NCBI GenBank assembly: GCA_030536515.1
Contig: JAUNPV010000001.1
Span: 186,001 to 250,000, forward strand
Direction: 5' to 3'
Source: Eubacteriales bacterium
GTDB lineage: Bacteria; Bacillota; Clostridia; Oscillospirales; Oscillospiraceae
DNA length: 64,000 nucleotides
Part shown: positions 26,036-32,829 of the stretch, one piece after another
Numbering within the stretch: the first letter of the stretch is position 1
Layout of the letters: the number at the start of each line of letters is the position of its first letter
Program-made: the position numbers and the translations under genes
The notes under the pieces: model-generated
What the model was told of the DNA's origin: nothing
Database searches by the model: none
The model's input: the letters and a program-made list of their open reading frames with translations, nothing else

Positions 26036-26045
26036 AACATTACGC

Positions 26046-26135
26046 TCACTTGCGATGCTTGTAAAAAAGCACGGCAAGCGTCATGGCCTCGATGAGAACC
26101 GATGCAAACGCAAAGAGGTTTTCATAAGTAACCAT
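26046..26135 (-). CDS. Candidate type I toxin 2 (holin-like peptide)
   Basis: This 29-residue peptide has a MVTYENLFAF start, a hydrophobic helix and a basic FYKHRK tail, closely matching the Hol_Tox pattern. The ribosome-binding site is AAAGGGGGGTGG. The stop codon lies 22 bases beyond the antitoxin RNA 2 terminator stem, so the genes converge. The leader is long (~150 nt) with several hairpins, which could limit translation. It is diverged from toxin 1 in sequence but not in layout. Confidence 0.7.
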   Translation of the reverse strand: MVTYENLFAFASVLIEAMTLAVLFYKHRK

Positions 26136-26293
26136 GCCACCACCCCCCTTTACCTGATCTCTGGGGTCAAGTGAGGGGAAGGCGTCCGTCCGTGGTGCTC
26201 CGCGCAGCGGATTAAAAAAAACACCATGATTGCCGGTGGCAATCATACCGTTATTTTGTTTTGGCGTCCCTTCCGGGCCTTTCGGCCGTCTTT

Positions 26294-26322
26294 ACTGTAG
26301 CATATTCTGCGAAAAAGTGCAA
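26294..26322 (-). promoter_or_regulatory. Promoter of toxin gene 2
   Basis: TTGCAC and TACAGT are spaced by 17 bases on the minus strand. The spacing and position relative to the GAAGGGACGCC block match toxin gene 1. Confidence 0.5.
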
Positions 26323-26353
26323 GAGTTTCGTAGACTTTAGTTGAATAGGCGAA

Positions 26354-26387
26354 AACCAGGGAGCAGATGTTGGTCTGCTCCCTGGTT
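26354..26387 (-). terminator. Terminator of the 242-residue membrane protein gene
   Basis: A 14-bp perfect stem (AACCAGGGAGCAGA) with a 6-base loop lies 7 bases after the stop codon on the minus strand. Confidence 0.75.
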
Positions 26388-26393
26388 ATTATC

Positions 26394-27122
26394 TTATTCT
26401 CCGTGATAAAGCACCTTCCAGGCACCGTCCACCTTGCACAGGTAGACCTGGGCGGTTCCCCGGTCAGTTTCATCTTCTCCAATGAGCTTGATTTTTGCCG
26501 TAATGACCTTGCATTCATCGATCACGTCGGGATCGAACTTGAGCAGGTCTTCGATCATTTCCAGCCAGTCCGCCAGCTCGCTTTTTGCCTTTTTGGAAGA
26601 GATGTTCTTTTCTCTGGTGACTTCTACAGTGACTTTAAATTCGCCCCATTCATCTTCAAATTCTTCGATTTGAAGTTTGTTTTGAACGGCAAACAGCTCA
26701 TTCCAGGAAGAAATATCCTCATCGTACCAGTTGGAGCATTTTTCAAAAAGGGTTTCATCGTCAGGCCTGTCCTTTTCATCAAATTTGGCTGAAGCGTAAG
26801 GAACAAATACCCGGCTATATTCTTTAAAGTCATAGGCGGTTAGCTTGCTGACCACCGCATTGTCCTGAAGCAGGCTTGCTTTCAAATAGCGTTCAGCCAC
26901 GGCCTTGGGACTGCTGTATACAGAAAAGCTGACGATGCACCCAATCACTACAATGACTGCAAGGAGAATCAGGCAGGTTTTCTTCCGGTTCTTCGCAGAA
27001 AACAAATTTTTGATTCCCTCTGCAAACCTCGCCCCTGCCTCCGTCACAGAAACCTTTTCCTTTTGGGATTCTGCAGCGCTCTCAACCTTGTTAGTCAAAA
27101 ATTCGTTCGTGCTGTTTTCCAT
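26394..27122 (-). CDS. Membrane-anchored protein of unknown function
   Basis: In this 242-residue protein a charged cytoplasmic N-terminus (~50 residues) is followed by one membrane helix (LILLAVIVVIGCIVSFSVY, about 50-68) and an extracellular ~175-residue domain. The domain starts SPKAVAERYLKA and ends VYLCKVDGAWKVLYHG, a pattern of NTF2-like/DUF4878-type lipoprotein domains. The start at 27122 is preferred because GGAGG lies 8 bases upstream; the next ATG (27137) overlaps that site. It is AT-richer than its neighbours and divergent from an XRE regulator. Confidence 0.65.
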   Translation of the reverse strand: MENSTNEFLTNKVESAAESQKEKVSVTEAGARFAEGIKNLFSAKNRKKTCLILLAVIVVIGCIVSFSVYSSPKAVAERYLKASLLQDNAVVSKLTAYDFKEYSRVFVPYASAKFDEKDRPDDETLFEKCSNWYDEDISSWNELFAVQNKLQIEEFEDEWGEFKVTVEVTREKNISSKKAKSELADWLEMIEDLLKFDPDVIDECKVITAKIKLIGEDETDRGTAQVYLCKVDGAWKVLYHGE

Positions 27123-27183
27123 TTCGTGTTCCTCCATTTTCTTTCTGATTCTGCACAGAGATTTAAAAGTTGTGCTGTCTACA

Positions 27184-27212
27184 ATTATATAACTTATAAA
27201 TCCCTATGTCAA
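27184..27212 (-). promoter_or_regulatory. Promoter of the membrane protein gene
   Basis: Consensus TTGACA and TATAAT are spaced by 17 bases on the minus strand. Confidence 0.8.
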
Positions 27213-27240
27213 CAGAAACACGCCTTTTAATTCCCCAATA

Positions 27241-27272
27241 TTTGCATATAGTGGATTTATAATATATGCAAA
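27241..27272. promoter_or_regulatory. Palindromic operator before the XRE gene
   Basis: TTTGCATAT (27241) and ATATGCAAA (27264) form a perfect 9-bp dyad with a 14-base centre that contains a TATAAT box (27258). It probably binds the XRE protein encoded 14 bases downstream. Confidence 0.55.
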
Positions 27273-27286
27273 CGGAGGTGGCGTGA

Positions 27287-27598
27287 ATGGATTATATGGA
27301 ATGGTTTCACAATCGGGTGGCGGAGCTTCGGATTCAAAAGGGTGTATCTGCCAGAGACATGAGCCTGTCCCTGGGCCAGAGCGAGAGCTATATCAACAAA
27401 ATTGAAAACCGCAGAACTCTGCCCTCCATGGCGGGCTTCCTCTACATCTGCGAATACTTCGGCATCACGCCTAAGGAGTTTTTTGACACGGAGGTTATCG
27501 CTCCCAACCAGGTGCGTGGCATTACTGAGGAGGCGGGCAAGCTGTCTGCTGAACAGGCGGAACTGATTCTGCGGCTGATGAAGGAATTAACAAAATAA
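27287..27598 (+). CDS. XRE-family transcriptional regulator
   Basis: This 103-residue protein has an HTH in residues 9-65 (GVSARDMSLSLGQSESYINK) and a C-terminal helical tail that may dimerise. The Shine-Dalgarno is GGAGGTGG, 4-5 bases from the ATG. The upstream dyad suggests autoregulation, and the divergent membrane protein gene is the other likely target. A terminator follows at 27608. Confidence 0.85.
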   Translation: MDYMEWFHNRVAELRIQKGVSARDMSLSLGQSESYINKIENRRTLPSMAGFLYICEYFGITPKEFFDTEVIAPNQVRGITEEAGKLSAEQAELILRLMKELTK

Positions 27599-27607
27599 TC
27601 GCCGCAC

Positions 27608-27650
27608 AAAAAACCACCCCCCAACATACACTGTCGGGAGGTGATTTTTT
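27608..27650 (+). terminator. Terminator whose 3' arm contains the next gene's Shine-Dalgarno
   Basis: AAAAAACCACCCCCC pairs (13 of 15) with GGGAGGTGATTTTTT. The 3' arm holds the GGGAGGTG site of the following peptidase gene, and the T run provides its TTG start codon. Confidence 0.65.
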
Positions 27651-28596
27651 GTCTATTGTGCCAACGGATGTACCGATGACCTCCGGGCTTCTGGAGCGGG
27701 TGGCTTTGCAGCTGACGGAGGCCTACCCCGGCATTACCAGCCGGGTGCTGACCTCCTCCGCCTTTGGGCGGCCGGTGCTGCACCTGACGCTGGGCCAGGG
27801 GGAGCGGCAGGTGCTCTACACCGCCGCCCACCACGCCAACGAGTGGATTACGGCCACCCTGCTGCTGAAATTTGCCGAGGACCTGGCCCAGGCCGCCGCC
27901 CAGGGGGGCAGGCTCTTCGGGGTGGAGGCGAAAAACATTCTGAACGCCGCCACTGTCCACCTGGTGCCCATGGTGGACCCCGACGGGGTGGACCTGGTCA
28001 CCGGGGCCATCTCCCCGGGCACACCGGAATATGAGACAGCCCAGATGATTGCCGGGGATTTTCCCGGCATTCCTTTCCCCGACGGCTGGAAGGCCAACCT
28101 GCTGGGGGTGGACCTGAACCTCCAGTACCCCGCCGGGTGGCTCCAGGCCCGGCAGATTAAGTTCGCCCAGGGCTTCAACCGCCCCGCCCCCCGGGATTTT
28201 GTGGGCCGGGCGCCTCTGAGCCAGCGGGAATCCTTCGCCCTGGCCAGGCTCACCAGGGAGCTGGACCCGGCGCTGATGCTGGCCTACCACACCCAGGGCC
28301 GGGTGATTTACTGGCAGTTCCAGGACTATGAGGTCCCCGGGGCCCAGGCCTACGCCAGGGAATTTGCCCGCCTCAGCGGCTACGACCTGGGCGAGCCCGC
28401 CTATGCCTCCAGCTTCGCCGGCTTCAAGGACTGGTTCATCCAGCGCTTCCGCCGCCCGGGCTTCACCGTCGAGGCCGGCCAGGGAGAAAATCCCCTGCCC
28501 ATCGCCCAGTTTGACGAAATTTACCGGGACAATCTGGGCATCCTGGTCACCGGCGCCACCGGACTTCCCGGAAATCCCCAGGAAAGCGCTGAATAA
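27649..28596 (+). CDS. M14-family zinc carboxypeptidase
   Basis: This 315-residue protein carries the M14 zinc ligands HxxE in HHANEW (His62, Glu65) and a later His (AYHTQG), with the catalytic Glu in FTVEAGQG. It has no signal peptide and no LysM domain, so it is probably cytoplasmic, like gamma-D-glutamyl-diaminopimelate peptidases that recycle or trim wall peptides. The only start giving a full N-terminus is TTG at 27649, 7 bases after GGAGG. That site lies inside a terminator arm. Confidence 0.85.
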   Translation: MSIVPTDVPMTSGLLERVALQLTEAYPGITSRVLTSSAFGRPVLHLTLGQGERQVLYTAAHHANEWITATLLLKFAEDLAQAAAQGGRLFGVEAKNILNAATVHLVPMVDPDGVDLVTGAISPGTPEYETAQMIAGDFPGIPFPDGWKANLLGVDLNLQYPAGWLQARQIKFAQGFNRPAPRDFVGRAPLSQRESFALARLTRELDPALMLAYHTQGRVIYWQFQDYEVPGAQAYAREFARLSGYDLGEPAYASSFAGFKDWFIQRFRRPGFTVEAGQGENPLPIAQFDEIYRDNLGILVTGATGLPGNPQESAE

Positions 28597-28634
28597 TACT
28601 TTTTGGTGCTTCTCGGCTTCACGCAGCAAAGACC

Positions 28635-28687
28635 GCAGGGCGGCCTGCCCCCAGGCCGCCGCCCCTGCTTTCCTTTGGAAAACAGGG
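28635..28687. repeat. Repeat family A, copy 4
   Basis: GGGCGGCCTG / CAGGCCGCC palindrome plus a CTGCTTTCC / GGAAAACAG hairpin, directly after the M14 peptidase gene. Confidence 0.75.
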
Positions 28688-28742
28688 TGCCGCACCAGAA
28701 AAGCAAACTGGTTCGCAGTGACAAGCTGCTTTTATCATACCT

Positions 28743-28886
28743 TCATCTGAGCGAAAATCCCTCGCTGTCAGCTTTTGCCGATTTCATCAGAGCGTCCCTG
28801 GAATCTCTGGAAAAATCGTCCCCAATGGCCATGCAGATTGCGGCCAGGATTACGTAAATCAGAACGGAAAAAATACTCTGTGTCAT
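28743..28886 (-). CDS. Small membrane peptide (47 residues)
   Basis: The minus-strand ORF starts MTQSIFSVLIYVILAAICMA, one membrane helix, followed by a charged tail (DDFSRDSRDALMKSAK). A strong Shine-Dalgarno (AGGAGGCGAG) lies 3 bases before the ATG. Its 3' coding end shares the 21 bases 28773-28793 almost unchanged with 53457-53477. Function is unknown; the size, helix and charged tail resemble small regulatory or toxin-like membrane peptides. The AT-rich region upstream (28900-29090) contains no other gene. Confidence 0.55.
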   Translation of the reverse strand: MTQSIFSVLIYVILAAICMAIGDDFSRDSRDALMKSAKADSEGFSLR

Positions 28887-29070
28887 GGTGCTCGCCTCCT
28901 GTAAATGTCCTTCTACTTATATAGACGTAAAAAAACGGAAAAGGTTGCACGGTTTTGAAAAATTTTTTTGTTTTTTCCAAAAAATTTTCGGAGGAGAGGA
29001 AAAAAGAGCCAAACAGGCGGATGCCGGGCGGGCGTCCGGTTTTTTGTCGGAAAAATTTTTCAAAAAAGGA

Positions 29071-29099
29071 TTGCCAAAACGGTTTTTTTATGATACAAT
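29071..29099 (+). promoter_or_regulatory. Promoter of the tRNA-Gln/tRNA-Lys unit
   Basis: TTGCCA and TACAAT are spaced by 17 bases, 36 bases before tRNA-Gln. Confidence 0.75.
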
Positions 29100-29135
29100 C
29101 CCCTGTGTGTCCAAAAGGCGGGCGCAGCTCCACAT

Positions 29136-29210
29136 TGGGATGTCGCCAAGCGGTAAGGCACCAGACTTTGACTCTGGCATTCGTCGGTTCGAATCCGGCC
29201 ATCCCAGCCA
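29136..29210 (+). tRNA. tRNA-Gln (TTG)
   Basis: Full cloverleaf: acceptor TGGGATG/CATCCCA, anticodon stem CCAGA/TCTGG with loop CTTTGAC, T-loop TTCGAAT, discriminator G and encoded CCA. Confidence 0.96.
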
Positions 29211-29220
29211 AACTAAATAC

Positions 29221-29296
29221 GGTTCGCTAGCTCAGTTGGTAGAGCAACGCCCTTTTAAGGCGTGGGTCCAGGGTTCGAGTCCCTGGCGAGCCACCA
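29221..29296 (+). tRNA. tRNA-Lys (TTT)
   Basis: Acceptor GGTTCGC/GCGAGCC, D arm with AGCTCAGTTGGTAGAGC, anticodon loop CTTTTAA, T-loop TTCGAGT and encoded CCA. It is cotranscribed with tRNA-Gln, 10 bases upstream. Confidence 0.97.
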
Positions 29297-29297
29297 G

Positions 29298-29331
29298 AAA
29301 AAAGAGGATTGCAGAAGCAATCCTCTTTTTT
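29298..29331 (+). terminator. Terminator of the tRNA unit
   Basis: A perfect 15-bp stem ending in GCAATCCTC then TTTTTT, with loop AGAA. Confidence 0.9.
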
Positions 29332-29333
29332 CA

Positions 29334-29507
29334 GTGAAATAAATCCTTCGGATTTGTGAAATGTGCTTCGCACGTGAAATACGCCTTCGGCGTGTGAAAT
29401 GCCTGTGGGCGTGGGTGGATTTATTTCATTTCACATTCTGCGTAAGCGGAATATTTCACATCAGCGCAAGCTGATATTTCACATTTTGCGACAGCAAAAT
29501 ATTTCAC
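29334..29507. repeat. GTGAAAT/ATTTCAC hairpin array
   Basis: Four GTGAAAT units (29334, 29356, 29374, 29394) are followed by four inverted ATTTCAC units (29428, 29453, 29476, 29501), 18-25 bases apart. Each interval is itself a perfect mini-hairpin with a different stem, such as GTGC-TTC-GCAC, ACGCC-TTC-GGCGT or ATCAGC-GCAA-GCTGAT. The whole is one large dyad of beaded hairpins. Part of its centre recurs inverted at 38028-38066. There is no ORF. Confidence 0.8.
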
Positions 29508-29527
29508 TATGGGTGCAGTATCCTTTT

Positions 29528-29548
29528 TGGTGGCTCGCCGGGACTCGA
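29528..29548 (-). repeat. Inverted fragment of the tRNA-Lys 3' end
   Basis: This is the reverse complement of the tRNA-Lys T-arm/acceptor/CCA end (TGGTGGCTCGCC...) with one base missing, 230 bases from the intact gene. Confidence 0.65.
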
Positions 29549-29578
29549 AAGGGCGGCACCAGTCCGCTTTCCTGGTGC

Positions 29579-29605
29579 AAAAAAGTGTCCGGTGGACACT
29601 TTTTT
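29579..29605. terminator. Perfectly symmetrical terminator hairpin
   Basis: AAAAAAGTGTCC-GGT-GGACACTTTTTT works in both directions, but no gene ends here on either strand. Confidence 0.6.
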
Positions 29606-29711
29606 AGCCCGTGGGAGAGTCCCTTCAGCAAAGACGGCAGCCTGTAAGACTGGTGGCTTTGTTGAAGAAAGGTCATAGCAGTGCTATGTGGGTGCGGTAT
29701 CTTTTTCGTTG

Positions 29712-29768
29712 CCCTATGTTTTCAGGTGGAAAACATGGTGTGGCGGCCTGAGGTCAGGCCGCCCTACA
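29712..29768. repeat. Repeat family A, copy 5 (inverted)
   Basis: The CATG/TTTTC hairpin precedes the GGCGGCCTGA / TCAGGCCGCC palindrome, reversed relative to the other copies. Confidence 0.75.
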
Positions 29769-29816
29769 GTCATTGCTGGGTGAAGCCGATAGGCACAAAA
29801 CGATTTATCGTTTTAT

Positions 29817-29889
29817 TGAGCGGAAAGCCCCCAGCCGTCAGGCTGGATAATAAAAATCTTCTTAAAGATTTTAATTAAGAAATCGTATC
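29817..29889. repeat. Repeat family E, copy 1 (terminator-bearing)
   Basis: From GCGGAAAGCC through a CAGCC/GGCTG hairpin to AAGAAATCGTAT. On the minus strand it gives AAAATCTT-TAAG-AAGATTTTTATT directly after the HExxH gene, a workable terminator. Confidence 0.7.
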
Positions 29890-30508
29890 ACAGCATGGCC
29901 TCCATTCGGGTCAGCTTTTCTTCAAAGGCGGCTTGGGTGAGCTTGCCTGTTTCTATCAGGTAGAGATAGTCAAACAGGTTGGGCAGCGCTGCAAGGCCCA
30001 GCAGCTCCTTGGCGAAGGCGTGGGCTGCAATCTCGCAGCAACGGGTGATATGGGCTGTGGGTTTCCAGCCCAGCAGAGAGAATCGCTCCACCGGGGCCAG
30101 CCTGTCGGCAACGGTGCTGCCGGAGCGGTATTCCAGGATGTGGAAAAATTCGTGGGCCAGGTGCACCTCCAGAGCCTGCTCTGTGGTCAGAGCCACGCCC
30201 TGCCATGTGCTGTGGGCGGCCAGCTCCCGGATGGAGTCCCGGTAGACCTCCACAGCGCAGCCGGCTTTTCCCATGACGGCCTGCCCCCGGAGGATGACGC
30301 CGCAGCCCTGCTTCCCGTTTCCCTTTTCGGTGATGGCTATGTGTTCGCTGGCGTACAGCGCGCGGATGGACTGCCCCCGGAAGGGGACGGCGGCATTCCG
30401 GCCTGCCTCCAGGGAGGCGTCGATATAATAAGCCATGCGGTCCTGGGGAATTCTGGCAAACAGCAGGTCCTCGGACAGCTCGCACAGGGCGAGAATACGG
30501 TCGTCCAT
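29888..30508 (-). CDS. HExxH putative metallopeptidase
   Basis: In this 206-residue protein HLAHEFFHILE (His119, Glu120, His123) and a downstream Glu in RCCEIAAHAF (Glu159) form a HExxH...E zinc-site pattern of gluzincin-type peptidases. There is no signal peptide or membrane segment, and I recognise no named family. It starts 3 bases after the hydantoinase-like gene stops, so it is translationally coupled and last in the RpiR-controlled operon. A peptidase or amidase acting on the pathway's product is a plausible role, but this is inference. Confidence 0.65.
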   Translation of the reverse strand: MDDRILALCELSEDLLFARIPQDRMAYYIDASLEAGRNAAVPFRGQSIRALYASEHIAITEKGNGKQGCGVILRGQAVMGKAGCAVEVYRDSIRELAAHSTWQGVALTTEQALEVHLAHEFFHILEYRSGSTVADRLAPVERFSLLGWKPTAHITRCCEIAAHAFAKELLGLAALPNLFDYLYLIETGKLTQAAFEEKLTRMEAML

Positions 30509-30511
30509 AGC

Positions 30512-32647
30512 TTATTGATAGGCCACAGCCAGGATTTCCTCCTCAGGCTGCAGGTTCTGGGTCTCCACGTTCAGAATGGAGTAGAGCTGGCTGGCGGTCT
30601 GCATCCCGGTCAGGTCCAGCTTTTTCTCCCGGTAGAATACGAACACCTTGGGAATGGTGGCGTTGGCATCGGAATAGGTGGTGTTGTCATCCAGGAAGTG
30701 GTTGAACCGTACATCCTGGCTGCCCTTGGAGAACACCAGGTGCTCCGCCTTTTCCTTCCGCAGGCGCACCACGCCCTCCCGGTCCAGCACGGCCACAGCC
30801 TTGGTTTTCACAGGAATGAAGCCCAGCAGCTTCTTTTTCAGCTCGCCCTCAAAGAGACTCCAGCGGCCGGTGCCGCAGACGTAGGCGGTGCTGTGGGCCT
30901 GGGTACCCAGGGATTCCCGGGCAATTTCCTGCATCTGCTCCCGGGTCAGCTCCTCAGCGCCCAGGCTTTTCTGCCGCAGCTCGGTGGCACCGGTGGCGAT
31001 GGCCCGGAGAATGTTCTTCTGGGCATCAATCTCAATGGAGACATCCACCGTTTCTTCCTTGGCCCCGGAGCGGACAATTTTTTCGATGATTTCCTCCCGG
31101 ATTCGGGTGATATCCTCGTCGGTGGGGTTGGCGATGGTCCGCTCCATCTGCTCCCGGACCATGGCCAGGGCCACGCCGATGGTGGAGATATAGGGGGCAT
31201 TCTTGGCAATCCGGGCCTTGAGCCCCATATCCTCAGCCAGGGCGTGGACAATGACAGAGCCGCTGCCGCCGCCGCCCACCAGGGTGATGAAGCTGCGGTC
31301 CAGGCCGTACTCGCTGATCAGCTCATCTACAACGGTCCTGAGCTTTTTCATGGCCAGCGCCATGACCTGGCGGGCAGCCTCCCGGCCGGAAGTGCCGACA
31401 AAGCGGCCCAGGGCCTCCCAGGCAGTCTGGTTAGAAACGTCCACACCCCGGGCATAGTCTCCCTGGGGCACATAGCCCAGCAGATTGGCTGCGCCGGCCA
31501 GCGTCAGGGAATAGGTGCTGCCGTCCTGGGCTTCCATGATGGCATATTCGCAGGGGTCGCCCGCTCTGGGGGAGATGAGCTTGACGGAGGCGGCGGTGAT
31601 GGCACCCTCGGGGGCGAAGCACTCGTATTCCACCCCGGCAATGTGGGCGCTTCTGGGGCCTACGTCTACGATTTTTCCGTCCCGGACCCGGATCATGCTG
31701 CCACCGGCCACACCCAGGGTGCGGACGTCCAGGCTTTGCAGATAGGTCTTGTGGCCGCCCACCTGGGCGTATTTAATCATGACCTTTCCGTTTTTGATGA
31801 CGCTGATGTCCACGCTGGTGCCGCCTGCCTCGAAGAAAATGCCGTCGGACACCTTTTCATACATCAGAGCACCGGCCACACCGGCGGCCAGACCCGAAAG
31901 CATGGTGAGGATGGGGCGCTTGCGGACCTCGTCAATGCTCATCACGCCGCCGTCGCAGCGCATAATCATCAAATCCGAGCCGATGTGGGAATCCCGGACG
32001 GCCTGCTCGGTCATGTCGGCGGTTTCCATCATCTTGGGAATCAGGCTGGCATTGACCACGGCGGTGCGGGTGCGCATTTTCAGACCGTAGAGCTGGCTGA
32101 TTTCATGGCTGCCGGTGCTGTTCATACCGGCCTGCTTGGCCAGGTCGCAGACGTGGAGCTCATGCGCGGGGTTGTCCACGCTGAAGGCCTCGCTGGCCAC
32201 CAGGACCTGGGCACCCTGGTCCTTCAGCGCGGCGATTTCGGCGTTGACGGCCTCGTCGGTCAGGGCCTTGGAATCCAGGAAGGTGTGATAGCTCTTTAAG
32301 AATTTGCCGGGGGACAGCTCAATGTCTCCCACGTTTGTCTCGTTCCGGGCGCTCCGGGCGTCTATGCCGGTGGCCATGCCCAGAATGCCGACGGAAGCCA
32401 CGTCGCCCTCCAGCAGGGCGTTGGTGGCCTGGGTGGTTCCGTGGGCGATGAAGGTCACGTCCTCGGGAGCGATGCCGTTTTCCTCAATCAGCTTGGTAAG
32501 GACCTTTACCACGCCGACGGCCACGCCCTCTTTGTGGGTGCTGGGAATCTTATACTTTGCCAGAACCTCAAAGGTGCCGGCGTCGATGGCCACTGCGTCG
32601 GTAAAGGTACCGCCGACGTCAATGCCGATGCGTACTTTTCTGCTCAT
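30512..32647 (-). CDS. Hydantoinase/oxoprolinase A-family protein
   Basis: This 711-residue protein starts with the phosphate-binding motif IGIDVGGTFTDAVAID of the hydantoinase A/5-oxoprolinase actin-like ATPase fold, followed by AHGTTQATNALLEGD, FEAGGTSVDISV and LVGGGGSGSVIVHALAEDMG. Family members open cyclic amides (hydantoin, 5-oxoproline) or carboxylate ketones using ATP, normally with a B subunit. No B subunit gene is present. The start at 32647 follows TGGAGGTT; immediately upstream is an 89-base hairpin. Confidence 0.85.
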   Translation of the reverse strand: MSRKVRIGIDVGGTFTDAVAIDAGTFEVLAKYKIPSTHKEGVAVGVVKVLTKLIEENGIAPEDVTFIAHGTTQATNALLEGDVASVGILGMATGIDARSARNETNVGDIELSPGKFLKSYHTFLDSKALTDEAVNAEIAALKDQGAQVLVASEAFSVDNPAHELHVCDLAKQAGMNSTGSHEISQLYGLKMRTRTAVVNASLIPKMMETADMTEQAVRDSHIGSDLMIMRCDGGVMSIDEVRKRPILTMLSGLAAGVAGALMYEKVSDGIFFEAGGTSVDISVIKNGKVMIKYAQVGGHKTYLQSLDVRTLGVAGGSMIRVRDGKIVDVGPRSAHIAGVEYECFAPEGAITAASVKLISPRAGDPCEYAIMEAQDGSTYSLTLAGAANLLGYVPQGDYARGVDVSNQTAWEALGRFVGTSGREAARQVMALAMKKLRTVVDELISEYGLDRSFITLVGGGGSGSVIVHALAEDMGLKARIAKNAPYISTIGVALAMVREQMERTIANPTDEDITRIREEIIEKIVRSGAKEETVDVSIEIDAQKNILRAIATGATELRQKSLGAEELTREQMQEIARESLGTQAHSTAYVCGTGRWSLFEGELKKKLLGFIPVKTKAVAVLDREGVVRLRKEKAEHLVFSKGSQDVRFNHFLDDNTTYSDANATIPKVFVFYREKKLDLTGMQTASQLYSILNVETQNLQPEEEILAVAYQ

Positions 32648-32663
32648 AGCTGAACCTCCATTC

Positions 32664-32752
32664 AGTATTTGGGAATCGGACCTCCGCCGGTGGGCCGATG
32701 GGGGCGGGCTTTTCCGGCACCCCATCCGGCGGGGGACCGATTCCCAAATACT
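32664..32752 (-). promoter_or_regulatory. Giant hairpin just upstream of the hydantoinase-like gene
   Basis: A perfect 16-bp outer stem (AGTATTTGGGAATCGG, 32664-32679, with 32737-32752) encloses further nested stems (CTCCGCCGG/CCGGCGGGG; GATGGGG/CCCCATC). It ends 4 bases before the Shine-Dalgarno and has no T run, so it could control translation or mRNA processing. A second hairpin, GCCAGCCGCC-CGGA-GGCGGCTGGC, lies at 32785-32808. Confidence 0.65.
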
Positions 32753-32829
32753 CAATCGTATTTTGCAGAGTCCTGCTTCCCGGTGCCAGCCGCCCGGAGG
32801 CGGCTGGCGGTGGGAAACGGGGTAGTATA

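Noticed and set aside
29370..29382. parS/Noc-binding site for the ParB-like protein (CACGTGAAAT)
   Set aside because: Only a half-match to the 16-base parS dyad, and it is explained by the GTGAAAT array.
29334..29507. CRISPR array
   Set aside because: The repeated units are only 7 bases, the array inverts halfway, and each interval is self-complementary. No cas genes are nearby.
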